Positions 40,075 to 52,754 of a DNA stretch of 64,000 bases are shown here, piece by piece. The notes under the pieces were generated by a model, which saw nothing but the letters and a program-made list of their open reading frames with translations, ran no database searches and was not told where the DNA came from. The DNA is taken from the NCBI RefSeq assembly GCF_004801295.1, contig NZ_SSOC01000009.1, positions 96,528 to 160,527 on the forward strand, given 5' to 3'. Source of the DNA: Pseudothauera nasutitermitis (GTDB lineage Bacteria > Pseudomonadota > Gammaproteobacteria > Burkholderiales > Rhodocyclaceae). The stretch's first letter is position 1. Every line of letters begins with the position of its first letter. The position numbers were made by a program, and so were the translations under genes.

Positions 40075-41574
40075 ATGGAATTTACCATAAAGACGGCTTC
40101 CCCGGAGAAGCTGCGGACCGGCATCCTGGCACTCGGCATCGCCCACGGCGGCAAACTCTCCGGCGCCGCGGCGGCGGTGGACAAGGCCTCCAAGGGCCGT
40201 CTGGCCGCCCTGCTCAAGCGCGGCGACCTGGACGAAAAGCCCGGCTCCCTGCAACTCCTGCACGACCTGCCCGGCGTGAGCGCCGAACGCGTGCTGCTGG
40301 TCAGCTTGGGCAAGCACGACCAATTCAGCGAGAAGGCCTGGCGCGACGCCGTGTCCGCCGCCGGCAAGGCGCTCGCCGGCACACCGGCGCGCGAAGCCGC
40401 GCTCAGCCTGCTCGACGTCGACCTGCCCGGCCGCGACACCGCCTGGAAGCTCACCCAGGCCGCCCGCCTGCTCGCCGACGCCGCCTACCGCTACGAAGCG
40501 CCGCGCGTCGAGGCCGGCAAGCCCCCGCGTGAACGCGGTGCCAAGGTCATCACCGTGCTGATCGGCGAAGCGGTCAGCGCCGAACTGGAAACCGCCCTCA
40601 GGCAGGGTCAGGCCATCGCCGAAGGCATGGCCCTGGCGCGCGACCTGGGAAACAAGCCGGGCAACGTGGCTACTCCGGCGCATCTGGCGGAAACCGCCCA
40701 GGCGCTCGCCAAGCAGTTCAAGCTCAAGGTCGAGGTGCTCGAACGCGCCGACATGGAAAAGCTCGGCATGGGTGCCCTGCTCTCGGTGGCGCGCGGCTCG
40801 CACCAGGCGCCCAAGTTCATCGTGCTGCAGTACAAGGGCGGCAAGTCCAAGGACAAGCCGGTGGTGCTGGTCGGCAAGGGCATCACCTTCGACACCGGCG
40901 GCATCTCGCTGAAGCCCGCCGCCGAGATGGACGAGATGAAGTTCGACATGTGCGGCGCCGCCAGCGTGCTGGGCACCTTCAAGGCGCTCGCCCGCATGGC
41001 CCTGCCGATCAACGTGGTCGGGCTGATCCCGACCACCGAGAACATGCCCGGCGGCGGCGCCACCAAGCCCGGCGACGTGGTCACCTCGATGTCCGGCCAG
41101 ACCATCGAGATCCTCAACACCGACGCCGAGGGCCGCCTGATTCTGTGCGACGCGCTGACCTACGCCGAACGCTTCAAGCCGGCCGCGGTGATCGACGTCG
41201 CCACCCTCACCGGCGCCTGCGTGGTCGCCCTGGGCAAGATCCCCAGCGGCCTGCTCGCCAACGACGACGAACTGGCCGCCGAACTGCTGGCGCGCGGCAG
41301 CGAATCCGGCGATCGCGCGTGGCAACTGCCGCTGTGGGACGAATACCAGGATCTGCTGAAGAGCAACTTCGCCGACATGGGCAACATCGGCGGGCGCTAC
41401 GCCGGCACCATCACCGCGGCCTGCTTCCTCGCGCGCTTCACCAAGGCCTACAAGTGGGCGCACCTGGACATCGCCGGCACCGCCTGGCTGTCGGGCGACA
41501 ATAAGGGCGCCACCGGCCGGCCGGTGCCGCTGCTCAGCCAGTTCCTCATCGGCCGCGCGCAGGCGGGGAACTGA
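40075..41574 (+). CDS. pepA: Leucyl aminopeptidase (M17)
   Basis: A 499-residue dimetal aminopeptidase. The catalytic domain (residues about 190-499) has VGKGITFDTGGISLKPAAEM and the family signature NTDAEGRLIL with the two-metal ligands; the catalytic lysine and arginine are in these segments. The N-terminal domain (MEFTIKTASPEKLRTGIL) is the DNA-binding-capable PepA_N fold. Ribosome-binding site AAGGA is about 8 nt before the ATG at 40075. holC starts 5 bp after the stop. Confidence 0.97.
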   Translation: MEFTIKTASPEKLRTGILALGIAHGGKLSGAAAAVDKASKGRLAALLKRGDLDEKPGSLQLLHDLPGVSAERVLLVSLGKHDQFSEKAWRDAVSAAGKALAGTPAREAALSLLDVDLPGRDTAWKLTQAARLLADAAYRYEAPRVEAGKPPRERGAKVITVLIGEAVSAELETALRQGQAIAEGMALARDLGNKPGNVATPAHLAETAQALAKQFKLKVEVLERADMEKLGMGALLSVARGSHQAPKFIVLQYKGGKSKDKPVVLVGKGITFDTGGISLKPAAEMDEMKFDMCGAASVLGTFKALARMALPINVVGLIPTTENMPGGGATKPGDVVTSMSGQTIEILNTDAEGRLILCDALTYAERFKPAAVIDVATLTGACVVALGKIPSGLLANDDELAAELLARGSESGDRAWQLPLWDEYQDLLKSNFADMGNIGGRYAGTITAACFLARFTKAYKWAHLDIAGTAWLSGDNKGATGRPVPLLSQFLIGRAQAGN

Positions 41575-41579
41575 GCCGC

Positions 41580-42014
41580 GTGCCCAAGGTGCAGTTCTAC
41601 CACAACGCCGCCGACCGCATCGGCCTGGCCTGCGAGCTGGCCGCGCGCGCGCATGCGGGCGGCCGGCGGGTGGCGCTGCGCCTGGACGACCCCGCCGAGG
41701 CGCGCCGGCTCGACCACCTGTTGTGGAGCTTCGAGCAACTGGCCTTCATCCCGCACGTCGCCGCCGATTCGCCGCTGGCCGCCGAGACCCCGGTGGTCAT
41801 CGGCCGCGCGCAGCAGCGCGACTGGCCGCACCAGGACGTGCTGATCAACCTGGCCGCCGATCTGGCGGCGGACTTCGAGCAGTTCCGCATGGTGGTGGAG
41901 ATCGTCGGCCAGAGCGAAGCCGACAAGGCGCCGGCACGCGAGCGCTTCCGCCACTACAAGCAGCGCGAACTGCCCATCCAGGCCTTCGACGCCGTGCGCC
42001 GGGAGGCCTTGTGA
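41580..42014 (+). CDS. holC: DNA polymerase III chi subunit
   Basis: A 144-residue protein starting with GTG (MPKVQFYHNAADRIGLACEL), with the chi-family segments LWSFEQLAFIPHVAADSPLA and VLINLAADLAADFEQF. Chi links the clamp loader to single-strand-binding protein. It lies 5 bp after pepA and overlaps the next gene by GTGA, so pepA-holC-X-valS are likely co-transcribed. Confidence 0.93.
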   Translation: MPKVQFYHNAADRIGLACELAARAHAGGRRVALRLDDPAEARRLDHLLWSFEQLAFIPHVAADSPLAAETPVVIGRAQQRDWPHQDVLINLAADLAADFEQFRMVVEIVGQSEADKAPARERFRHYKQRELPIQAFDAVRREAL

Positions 42015-42496
42015 GCGACTGGCGCCGCGACCCGCCGCTGCGCGACGACGACATCGAGGCCGCCGACCGCCTGCTCGACCAGGCCGACGCGCTGCTGCGC
42101 CGCCACCGCGCCGACGAACCCACCGTGGAGGGCGGCGACGACCTGCCCATCCTCACCGACGTGGTCGATGAATCCGACCCCGCGCTGCCGCGCCTGATCG
42201 AACAGCATCCGGCCGCGCAGCCCATGCCTGCCTTCACCCCGCCGCCGCAGGCGGCCCCGGCGCACCCCGATCTCTCCCATACCCTGGCCGAGCACCTGAT
42301 CCGCCTCGACACCGAAGTCTCCCGCGAGATCGAGGACTGGATCCAGCGCGAACTGCCGCAACTGCTCGCACGCGAGTTCGAGGCCTTCAGCGAGCGCCTG
42401 CGCCTGGAGGCGCTGGAAAACCTGCGCGCCACCCTGCTGCCCCGTTTGTCCGACCGCATCGCCAAGCACCTGGACGAATCCGAACCGCCGCGCTGA
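42011..42496 (+). CDS. Conserved protein of unknown function between holC and valS
   Basis: A 161-residue soluble acidic protein with GTG start (MSDWRRDPPLRDDDIEAADR). The N-terminal half is charged and Pro-rich, suggesting disorder. The C-terminal half (residues about 95-155; HLIRLDTEVSREIEDWIQRE and FEAFSERLRLEALENLRATL) is a long amphipathic helix region that could form a coiled coil. I do not recognise a named family. Translational coupling to holC is suggested by the GTGA overlap. Confidence 0.75.
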   Translation: MSDWRRDPPLRDDDIEAADRLLDQADALLRRHRADEPTVEGGDDLPILTDVVDESDPALPRLIEQHPAAQPMPAFTPPPQAAPAHPDLSHTLAEHLIRLDTEVSREIEDWIQRELPQLLAREFEAFSERLRLEALENLRATLLPRLSDRIAKHLDESEPPR

Positions 42497-42598
42497 AGGC
42501 CCCGCCGCAGGCGGTTTCACGGACGGATCGCCGACCGGCCGGCCCGGCCGATCCGCTATAATCGCCCCCTTTGCCTCGACGAAGAGCCCCAGCACGCC

Positions 42599-45481
<2,883 letters not shown>

Positions 45482-45647
45482 TCGGCACAATCCGGACGAC
45501 CCCGGAGCGCCACGCTACGGGGGAAGATGCAAAGCCCCTCTCCCCTCGCGGGCAAGGTTGGGGAGCGGGGCGGAATCCGTCAGGATGCCCACGCGCCGAC
45601 GGCCCGCCAGCCATGAACCGTGGAGGGCGATATTCGGGAAAGCCTTT

Positions 45648-46871
45648 TCAAAGATAGGCGATGGGGATCGCCGTCACAGCCCTGGAAAGCGGAATGTCCC
45701 GCTCCACGAAACAGATCACCGCGCCGGGGCCGACGGGCTTGTTCAGCTTGTCCAGCACCGTGAAGTGCCGCTTGGCGTTGTGCGAAGGCGAAGCGGTTTT
45801 CTTGATTTCCACCGGATGCAGCGCGGTGGCCGAATCGACCAGCAGATCCACCTCCTGCTGGTCCGCGTCGCGGTAGAAATACAGCGGTGCTTCCAGCCCG
45901 TTGTGCCAGTAGCTCTTGAGCACTTCGCTGACCACCCAGGTTTCCAGCATGGCCCCGGACATCGCGCCCGCCTCCAGCGAGGCTGCGTCCGGCCAACGGG
46001 TGAGGTAGGCCGCCAGCCCGGTGTCCAGGAAATACAGCTTGGGCGCCTTGACGAGGCGCTTGGTCAGGTTGGAATGCCAGGGTTGCAGCAGATACACCAG
46101 CCCGCACGTTTCCAGCACCGCAAGCCAGGCCTTGGTGGTCTTGCTGTCGACATCCACGTCCCGCGCCAGGCTGGAATAGTTCAGCAACTGCCCGGTGCGC
46201 GCGGCCACGGCGGTAAGAAAGCGATGGAAGGCGGTCTGGTCGGAAATTTTCAGCACGTCCTGCACATCGCGCTGGATGTAGGTCTGCACGTACGAGCGAT
46301 AGAACACATCCCGCGCCGCCGCGCCCTGCGTGTTGAGCCGGGGATAGGAACCCAGCCAGATGCGCTCGAACACGCTCGACAGCGGCTGCGGGCTGGCACC
46401 TTGCCGCGCCTGGGCGATCCAGTCCGCCGTCGGCACGAAAGGCCTGGATTCATCCCCCCGCCCCAGCAACTCCGCCTGCGACAGGCCAAGCAGATCGACG
46501 ATGGCAACCCGCCCCGCCAGCGTTTCGGTGATGCCGCGCATCAACTCGAATTTCTGCGAACCGGTCAGCCAGAACAGCCCGTTGGCCTTGTCCCGATCCA
46601 CCTGCAACTTGATCGCCGGGAACAACTGCGGCGCATACTGGATTTCGTCGATGATGACCGGCGCCGGCCAGGTTTGCAGGAACAGCGCCGGATCGGATTG
46701 CGCCAGCGCGCGGGCGTCCAGATCGTCCAACGTCACGTAGCGGCGCGGCGCATCTCGCGCGCACATTTCCAGCAAGGTCGTCTTGCCGACCTGACGCGGG
46801 CCGGTCAGCATGAGCACGGGGAAAGCATCGCTGACGCGGTACAGGGTTTGGGCGAGGGTGCGGGAGTACAT
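45648..46871 (-). CDS. AAA_14 ATPase with DUF4143 domain
   Basis: A 407-residue protein. The N-terminal P-loop ATPase has Walker A TGPRQVGKTTLLEM (residues 23-36), Walker B PAPVIIDEIQ and the sensor LFWLTGSQKFELMRG. The C-terminal DUF4143 domain (from about residue 210) carries RDVQDVLKISDQTAFHRFL, AWLAVLETCGLVYLLQPW and a nuclease-like end FYRDADQQEVDLLVD...HPVEIKKT. These are widespread in bacteria and archaea with unknown role. In this family the E-V-D-L...E-I-K string looks like a PD-(D/E)XK core. A perfect palindrome lies 10 bp before the ATG. Confidence 0.87.
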   Translation of the reverse strand: MYSRTLAQTLYRVSDAFPVLMLTGPRQVGKTTLLEMCARDAPRRYVTLDDLDARALAQSDPALFLQTWPAPVIIDEIQYAPQLFPAIKLQVDRDKANGLFWLTGSQKFELMRGITETLAGRVAIVDLLGLSQAELLGRGDESRPFVPTADWIAQARQGASPQPLSSVFERIWLGSYPRLNTQGAAARDVFYRSYVQTYIQRDVQDVLKISDQTAFHRFLTAVAARTGQLLNYSSLARDVDVDSKTTKAWLAVLETCGLVYLLQPWHSNLTKRLVKAPKLYFLDTGLAAYLTRWPDAASLEAGAMSGAMLETWVVSEVLKSYWHNGLEAPLYFYRDADQQEVDLLVDSATALHPVEIKKTASPSHNAKRHFTVLDKLNKPVGPGAVICFVERDIPLSRAVTAIPIAYL

Positions 46872-46880
46872 GGCTCGTGC

Positions 46881-46903
46881 ATATTGGAATCAAATTCCAA
46901 TAT
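46881..46903 (-). promoter_or_regulatory. Perfect palindromic operator upstream of AAA_14 gene
   Basis: ATATTGGAAT, spacer CAA, ATTCCAATAT: a perfect 10-bp inverted repeat with a 3-bp spacer, ending 10 bp before the ATG on the minus strand. The AT-rich content stands out from the local GC background. It is a likely protein-binding site, possibly autoregulatory. Confidence 0.6.
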
Positions 46904-46996
46904 ACACGACAACCAGGCATGACTGAACCGCATCGCATCGAATGCAGTTGCGGCGTCCTGCCACCTCCCCTCGTGGGAGCGTAGGCGGAAAAGCCT

Positions 46997-47093
46997 GCGT
47001 AGCCCGGATGAAGCGCAGCGCAATCCGGGAACAGCGTCGCCGGCCCGCGCGGCCGTCCCGGATTCCGGCCTGCGGCCTGCATCCGGGCTACGC
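46997..47093. repeat. REP/BIME-like inverted repeat element
   Basis: GCGTAGCCCGGAT (46997-47009) is mirrored by ATCCGGGCTACGC (47081-47093), and inside AATCCGGGA (47022-47030) is mirrored by TCCCGGATT (47056-47064). The words GTAGCCCGGAT...AATCCGGG are, from memory, an interspersed repeat in many proteobacterial genomes. The element fills the gap between the AAA_14 and TetR genes; nothing else is seen there. Confidence 0.7.
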
Positions 47094-47129
47094 TTGCTGC
47101 CACGGGAGCGTTTTTTGCATCCGCTCCGC

Positions 47130-47771
47130 TTATTGGCCGGCGGCCTCGCCCAGCAGCGCGCCCCGCAGTTCGGCCTTCAGTTCCTCCACGCCCAGTTCGC
47201 GCCCGCCGAGCTGCACGCGGACCTCGCGCGAGGCCAGCACCATCGAACAGGCGCCGAACAGCGCGAACTGCAGCACCAGCGGCTCCACCGGGCGCAGCAC
47301 GCCGGCCGCCATCGCCTCGCGCCACAGGGGCGACAGAATCTCCACGCCGGGGCGGATCAGCCGGTCCACCAGAAAGCCGCGGCGCTCCTCCGGTTCGGCC
47401 AGCGCACGCAGGGTGAAGTTGACGTAGTCCGGCATCCCGGCCAGGGCGTCCATCATGCTGTCGAGCAGCGCACCCACGCGCCCGGCCACCGGCGCGCGCG
47501 GTTCGGCCAGCGTGGCGGCGGCGCGCAGCCAGTCGTCGTGGCTCAGCGCCACGCGCTCGACCACCGCCCGCCACAGTCCGGCCTTGCCGCCGAAGTGGTG
47601 CGCCACCATGGAGGCATCGCAGCCGGCCGCCGCGGCGATCGCACGCAGGCCGGCGCCGTCGAAGCCCAGCCGGGTGAACGCCGGCAGCGCGGCGGCCAGC
47701 AGGCGTTCGCGGCAGTCGGTAGCGCCGCGCGGGCGGCCGGGGGTGCGTGGCGCGGAGGAAGGCTTGTGCAT
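47130..47771 (-). CDS. TetR-family regulator of the efflux operon
   Basis: A 213-residue repressor. The N-terminal HTH (residues about 22-70) reads RLLAAALPAFTRLGFDGAGL and AIAAAAGCDASMVAHHFGGK. The C-terminal ligand domain resembles the CerR/DUF1956-type (PLVLQFALFGACSMVLASRE). It is the last gene of the efflux operon, 5 bp after the ABC-2 permease, and probably represses that operon from the palindrome at 54307-54326. Confidence 0.88.
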   Translation of the reverse strand: MHKPSSAPRTPGRPRGATDCRERLLAAALPAFTRLGFDGAGLRAIAAAAGCDASMVAHHFGGKAGLWRAVVERVALSHDDWLRAAATLAEPRAPVAGRVGALLDSMMDALAGMPDYVNFTLRALAEPEERRGFLVDRLIRPGVEILSPLWREAMAAGVLRPVEPLVLQFALFGACSMVLASREVRVQLGGRELGVEELKAELRGALLGEAAGQ

Positions 47772-47776
47772 GCCGC

Positions 47777-48907
47777 TCAGGCCATCTGGCTGATGGTCTT
47801 GCGGAAGCGCGCCAGCGCCACGCTGAAGAACACCGCGCCGATCGCCAGGATCGCCAGGCACTGCGGCCACACCACGTCCAGCCCCGCGCCGCGGTACAGG
47901 ATGGCCTGCGAGGCCGAGACGAAGTGCGTGGTGGGCGCGGCCAGCATGATGTGCTGGGCCAGTTCCGGCATGCTCTCGCGCGGCGTGGTGCCGCCGGAGA
48001 GCATCTGCAGCGGCAGCAGCACCAGCAGCATCAGCAGGCCGAACTGCGGCATCGAGCGCGCCAGCGTGGCCATGAAGATGCCCATCGAGGTGGTGGCGAA
48101 CAGGTGCAGCATCGCGCAGCCCAGGAACAGCGCAATCGACCCTTCGATGGGCACCTGCAGAACCCCCTCCACCACGGTCTTCAATGAAAACGCGGTGGCG
48201 CACAGCACCACCAGCCCCATCGACCACACCTTGGCGAGCATGATTTCCGCCGGGGTCACCGGCATCACCAGCAGGTGCTCGATGGTGCCGTGCTCGCGCT
48301 CGCGGATCAGCGCCGCGCCGGTGAGGATGATGGACAGCAGGGTGACCTGGTTGATGATCTCCATCAGCGAGCCGAACCAGGCGCGCGTGAGCCCCGGATT
48401 GAAGCGCGCGCGCAGGTTGAGGTCGACCGGCGGCGCGGCGCTGCCGCGATGGCGCTGGACGAATTCATTGACCTCGCCCAGCACGATCTGCTGGATGTAG
48501 CCCGCGCCGGTGAACGCCTGGCTCATGCGCGTGGCGTCCACGTTGAGCTGGATGGCCGGCGAGCGCCCGGCCAGCACGTCGCGCTGGAAGTCGGGCGGGA
48601 TGTTGAGCACGAAGGTGTAGCGCCCCTCGTCCATGCCCGGGTCCACCTCGGGCAGTTCGAGCATCTGCGGCCTGGTGAAGTGCGGCGGGTAGAAGGCCGA
48701 GACGACGCGCGCGGACAGCGGCGAGACGTCCTCATCCACCACCGCGATGGAGGCGTTGTGCAGCGTCTCCGGCATGGCCGTGGCGGCGCTGTAGATGGCC
48801 AGCGTGAAGGTGTACACGATGAGCGCCAGCATCATCGGGTCGCGCCACAGGCTCCACAATTCCTTCACGCCCAGGCGGTAGATGTTGGCCAGGCTGCGGC
48901 TTTTCAT
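47777..48907 (-). CDS. ABC-2 type transporter permease (YhhJ-like)
   Basis: A 376-residue permease with one N-terminal span (MMLALIVYTFTLAIYSAATA), a periplasmic domain of about 150 residues, and five C-terminal spans beginning VTLLSIILTGAALIREREHG. The motif REREHGTIEHLLVMPVTPAE is the ABC-2 coupling segment. It acts with the RbbA-like protein, whose own C-terminal permease half is homologous; one base separates the genes. Confidence 0.92.
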   Translation of the reverse strand: MKSRSLANIYRLGVKELWSLWRDPMMLALIVYTFTLAIYSAATAMPETLHNASIAVVDEDVSPLSARVVSAFYPPHFTRPQMLELPEVDPGMDEGRYTFVLNIPPDFQRDVLAGRSPAIQLNVDATRMSQAFTGAGYIQQIVLGEVNEFVQRHRGSAAPPVDLNLRARFNPGLTRAWFGSLMEIINQVTLLSIILTGAALIREREHGTIEHLLVMPVTPAEIMLAKVWSMGLVVLCATAFSLKTVVEGVLQVPIEGSIALFLGCAMLHLFATTSMGIFMATLARSMPQFGLLMLLVLLPLQMLSGGTTPRESMPELAQHIMLAAPTTHFVSASQAILYRGAGLDVVWPQCLAILAIGAVFFSVALARFRKTISQMA

Positions 48908-48908
48908 C

Positions 48909-51668
48909 CTAGCGCTCCTGCTTGCGCAACAGCGCGATGGACAGCCCGATGATCACCGGCACCGCCAGCGCCATCGCCCAGAACGCGCCGTGCAGGTCGG
49001 GCAGCGCCAGCGCCTTGGTGAACACGCCGCGGCTGATGGTCAGCATGTGGCTGGCCGGGTGGATCTCGCCGATGGCCCGCCCCATGCCCTCCAGCGAGGA
49101 CACCGGATTGAGCAGCCCGGCGAACTGCACCGCCGGCAGCATGGTGCCGAGGATGGCGACGAACATCGCGGCGATCTGGCTGCGCGTGAAGGTGGAGGCG
49201 AACAATCCGAAGCCGGTGGCAAACAGCACGTAGATCAGCGTCGCCAGCGCCAGGCTGAGGAAATCGCCCTTCACCGGCACGCCGAACAGCACCACCGCCA
49301 GCACCACCATCAGCAGGAAATTGAGCATGCCCAGCGCCACGTAGGGCAGCTGCTTGCCGATGAGGAATTCCGCCCGCGTCACCGGGGTGACGTAGAGATT
49401 GAGGATGGAGCCCAGCTCCTTCTCGCGCACCACCGCCAGCGCGGTGAGCATGGCGGGGATCATCAACAGCAGCAGCGGAATCACCGCCGGCACGATGGCC
49501 GGCAGGCTGCGCACGTCCGGGTTGTAGCGGTAGCGCGTCTCGATGCTGGCCGCCCCGGCGCCGGCCTCCGCGCCCAGGCGGATGCGCGCCATGTCCGCCA
49601 GCCAGGTCTGGTGCATGCCGGCCACGTAGCCCTGCGCGGTTTCCGCGCGCTGCGGCATGGCGCCGTCGATCCACGCGGCGATCTGCACCGGCTGGCCGCG
49701 CAGCAGGTCGCGGCCGAAACCGGGCGGGATTTCCAGCGCCAGCGACAGTTCGCCCGCGCGCATGCGGCGGTCCATGTCCGCGTAGTCGGCGATCGGCGCG
49801 CGCTCGGTGAAGTAGCGCGAGCCGGCGAGGTTGAGCACGTAGTTCTGGCTGAGCGTGCTCTGGTCGCGGTCGAGCACGGCGAAGTCGAGGTTCTCCACGT
49901 CCAGCGTGATGCCGAAGCCCATGATCAGCAGCAGGATCAGGCTGCCCAGCAGCGCCAGCGTGCCGCGCACCGGGTCGCGCATCAGTTCCATGGCCTCGCG
50001 CTGCGAATAGCTCAGCGCGCGCGCCGGGCTGAAGGCCGCCGGACGCCGGGCGGATTCGGGCGCGGGCTCGGCCACCGGCGGCGCGGCCTCGTCGGCAGGC
50101 TCGGCGGCCTGCTCGCCCTGCGCGCCGGCCTCCTCCAGATAGGCGATGAAGGCGGCTTCCAGCGATTCCGCGCCGCGCTGGCGCACCAGTTCGGCGGGGG
50201 ATTCGCTCACCAGCACGCGGCCGGCGTGCATCAGCGAGATGCGGTCGCAGCGCTCGGCCTCGTTCATGAAGTGGGTGGAGATGAAGATGGTCACGTGGTC
50301 CTTGCGCGCCAGGTCGATCATCAGCCGCCAGAAGTTGTCGCGCGCCACCGGGTCCACGCCCGAGGTGGGCTCGTCGAGGATCAGCAGTTCCGGCTTGTGC
50401 ACCATCGCCACGGCCAGCGACAGGCGCTGGCGCACGCCCAGCGGCAACTGGTCCGGCAGGCTGTCGAGCACCGCGTCCAGGCTGAAGCGCGCGCTCATCT
50501 CGGCCACGCGCGCGTCGATGTCCGCCACCGCCACGTTGAACAGGCGGGCGTGCAGCACCAGGTTCTGGCGCACCGTGAGTTCCGAATACAGCGAGAAGGC
50601 CTGCGACATGTAGCCCACGCGGCGGCGCGTGTCGATGTCGCGCGCATCCACCTTGTGGCCGAACAGCCAGGCCTCGCCCTCGCTCGCCGGCAGCAGGCCG
50701 GTGAGCATCTTCATGGTGGTCGATTTGCCGCAGCCGTTGGAACCCAGGAAGCCGAAGATCTCCCCCCGGCGGATGCGGAAGCTGACCTGATCGACCGCGG
50801 TGAAATCGCCGAAGCGCATGGTCAGCCCGCGCGCCTCGATGGCGATCTGCGCGTCCGCCTCGTCGGCCAGCGGCGGCACCTCCACCGCGCGGTGGCCGCG
50901 CCGCGCCTCTTCCGGCAGCAGGGCGATGAAGGCGGCCTCCAGATTGTCGGTACCGGTACGCGCGTGCAGTTCGCGCGGTGTGCCGGTGGCCAGCACGCGG
51001 CCGGCGTTCATCGCCACCAGCCAGTCGAAGCGTTCGGCCTCGTCCATGTAGGCGGTGGCGACGATCACGCTCATGCCCGGCCGGCCGCGCCGGATGCGCG
51101 CGATCAGCGCCCAGAACTGGCTGCGCGCGAGCGGATCGACGCCGGTGGTCGGCTCGTCGAGGATCAGCAGTTCCGGGTCGTGGATCAGCGCGCAGCACAG
51201 CCCCAGCTTCTGCTTCATGCCGCCGGAGAGCTTGCCCGCCGGACGCGCCAGGAAAGGGTACAGGCCGGTGGCGCGGGTAAGGTCGTCGATGCGCCGCCGG
51301 CGCTCGGCGGCGTCGTGCCCGAACAGGCGGCCGAAGAACTGCAGGTTCTCTTCCACCGACAGGGTCGGGTAGAGATTCTTGCCCAGGCCTTGCGGCATGT
51401 AGGCGATGTGCGGGCAGGAGGCCTCGCGGTGGCGGCGCTCGGCCATGTCGCCGCCCAGCACCTCCACCCTGCCCTGCTGCACGGCGCGCGCGCCGGCCAC
51501 CAGCGACATCAGGCTGGACTTGCCCACCCCGTCCGGGCCGATCAGCCCGACCATGCGGCCGGCGGGAATGTCCAGGTCGATGCCCGCCAGCGCCTGCGTG
51601 GCACCGTAGCGCAGCCCCACCCCGCTCAGGCGGACGACCGGCGCAGCGCCGCCGCCCCCGCCGTTCAT
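48909..51668 (-). CDS. RbbA-like ABC protein: two ATPase domains fused to ABC-2 permease
   Basis: A 919-residue fusion. ATPase 1: Walker [15 protein letters not shown], signature LSGGMKQK, Walker [13 protein letters not shown]. ATPase 2: Walker [15 protein letters not shown], a divergent signature [14 protein letters not shown] in place of LSGGQ, Walker [13 protein letters not shown]. The last about 370 residues are an ABC-2 permease domain ([20 protein letters not shown]). This is the arrangement of E. coli RbbA/YhiH, found with HlyD- and YhhJ-type genes. In this context export of a hydrophobic or toxic compound is more likely than a ribosomal role. It overlaps the HlyD gene by four bases. 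Confidence 0.92.
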   Translation of the reverse strand: MNGGGGGAAPVVRLSGVGLRYGATQALAGIDLDIPAGRMVGLIGPDGVGKSSLMSLVAGARAVQQGRVEVLGGDMAERRHREASCPHIAYMPQGLGKNLYPTLSVEENLQFFGRLFGHDAAERRRRIDDLTRATGLYPFLARPAGKLSGGMKQKLGLCCALIHDPELLILDEPTTGVDPLARSQFWALIARIRRGRPGMSVIVATAYMDEAERFDWLVAMNAGRVLATGTPRELHARTGTDNLEAAFIALLPEEARRGHRAVEVPPLADEADAQIAIEARGLTMRFGDFTAVDQVSFRIRRGEIFGFLGSNGCGKSTTMKMLTGLLPASEGEAWLFGHKVDARDIDTRRRVGYMSQAFSLYSELTVRQNLVLHARLFNVAVADIDARVAEMSARFSLDAVLDSLPDQLPLGVRQRLSLAVAMVHKPELLILDEPTSGVDPVARDNFWRLMIDLARKDHVTIFISTHFMNEAERCDRISLMHAGRVLVSESPAELVRQRGAESLEAAFIAYLEEAGAQGEQAAEPADEAAPPVAEPAPESARRPAAFSPARALSYSQREAMELMRDPVRGTLALLGSLILLLIMGFGITLDVENLDFAVLDRDQSTLSQNYVLNLAGSRYFTERAPIADYADMDRRMRAGELSLALEIPPGFGRDLLRGQPVQIAAWIDGAMPQRAETAQGYVAGMHQTWLADMARIRLGAEAGAGAASIETRYRYNPDVRSLPAIVPAVIPLLLLMIPAMLTALAVVREKELGSILNLYVTPVTRAEFLIGKQLPYVALGMLNFLLMVVLAVVLFGVPVKGDFLSLALATLIYVLFATGFGLFASTFTRSQIAAMFVAILGTMLPAVQFAGLLNPVSSLEGMGRAIGEIHPASHMLTISRGVFTKALALPDLHGAFWAMALAVPVIIGLSIALLRKQER

Positions 51669-52738
51669 TGCAGAGCCCGCAGCGCCAGTTCAGCCGGCCA
51701 TTCGGCCTGCGGATCGATGCGCACCCAGGCCACGCCGGGCAGGCCGGTCTTCACCTGCTCCAGATACTTGCGCAGCAGTTCGGGAGCGATCTGCGCGCGC
51801 ACGCGGAACATCAGCTTCTGCCGCTCGCTGGCAGTTTCCACCGTCTTGGGGGTGAACTGCGCGGTGCTGGCGACGAAGGAGATGGTGGCGGGAATCACCA
51901 GATGCGGCGCGGCATCCAGCACGATGCGCGCCTCTGCGCCGAGGGCCACGCGGCCGGCCACCGTCTCGGGCAGGAAGAAGGTCATGTACACGTCGGACAG
52001 GTCGACCAGATTGAGCACCTTGCCGCCGCCGCCCAGCACCTCGCCGGGCTGCGCCACGCGGAACTGCACGCGGCCGTCGCGCGGCGCCTTCAACTGGCTG
52101 TCGGCGATGTCGGTGTCGATGCGCGCCACGGTGGCCGCCGCCGCTTCCACGGTAGACCGCGCGCCCACCCGTTGCGCCTCGGCGGCCGCCACCGCAGCGC
52201 GCGCGGCGGTGACCTGGGCGCGCGCGGCATTCAGCGCGGCCTCCGCGCTGCGCGCGCGGGCGCGGTCGTCGTCGAGTTCCTGGATGGAGGCCGCGCCCTC
52301 GGCGGACAAGGTCTGCGAACGCGCCAGCCGGCGCTGCGCGGCATCCACCTCGCTCTCGCGCTGCACCACCAGCGCCTGGGCGGCGGCCAGATCGCTCTGG
52401 CGCACCGCCACCTGCGCCTCGGCGCTGCCTACCGCGTTGATGGTCTGCTGATGGTAGGCCACCGCCTCGTCGCGCTGGGCGTTCAGGCCATCCACCTGCA
52501 TCTGCGCCAGCACCGCGCCGGCCTGCACGAAGTCGCCCTCGCCGGCGTAGATGTCCACCACGCGGCCGGGCAACTTGGTGGCCACGTCGATCTCGGTGGC
52601 CTCGATGCGCCCGTTGCCACTGGCGAAGCCTTCATCCGGTCCGGACGCCCGCAGGGCGTTCCAGGCCAACCAGGCGCCGGCCAGCGCCACGGCGACGACG
52701 CCCCCGGCGATCCATTTATTCTTCGGCAATGCGTTCAT
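51665..52738 (-). CDS. HlyD-family periplasmic adaptor (YhiI-like)
   Basis: A 357-residue membrane-fusion protein. Single N-terminal span ([18 protein letters not shown]), lipoyl-type halves around [20 protein letters not shown] and [20 protein letters not shown], and a long helical hairpin (residues about 90-200) with Ala/Gln/Arg repeats. It bridges the ABC pump and the outer-membrane channel encoded just upstream (16-bp gap). The ATG at 52738 leaves a short cytoplasmic N-terminus, as expected. Confidence 0.93.
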   Translation of the reverse strand: MNALPKNKWIAGGVVAVALAGAWLAWNALRASGPDEGFASGNGRIEATEIDVATKLPGRVVDIYAGEGDFVQAGAVLAQMQVDGLNAQRDEAVAYHQQTINAVGSAEAQVAVRQSDLAAAQALVVQRESEVDAAQRRLARSQTLSAEGAASIQELDDDRARARSAEAALNAARAQVTAARAAVAAAEAQRVGARSTVEAAAATVARIDTDIADSQLKAPRDGRVQFRVAQPGEVLGGGGKVLNLVDLSDVYMTFFLPETVAGRVALGAEARIVLDAAPHLVIPATISFVASTAQFTPKTVETASERQKLMFRVRAQIAPELLRKYLEQVKTGLPGVAWVRIDPQAEWPAELALRALQ

Positions 52739-52754
52739 GGTTCCCGCCACTCCT

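Noticed and set aside
48882..52451. 1189-codon open frame on the plus strand
   Set aside because: Antisense to the RbbA-like and HlyD genes; composition typical of a GC shadow.
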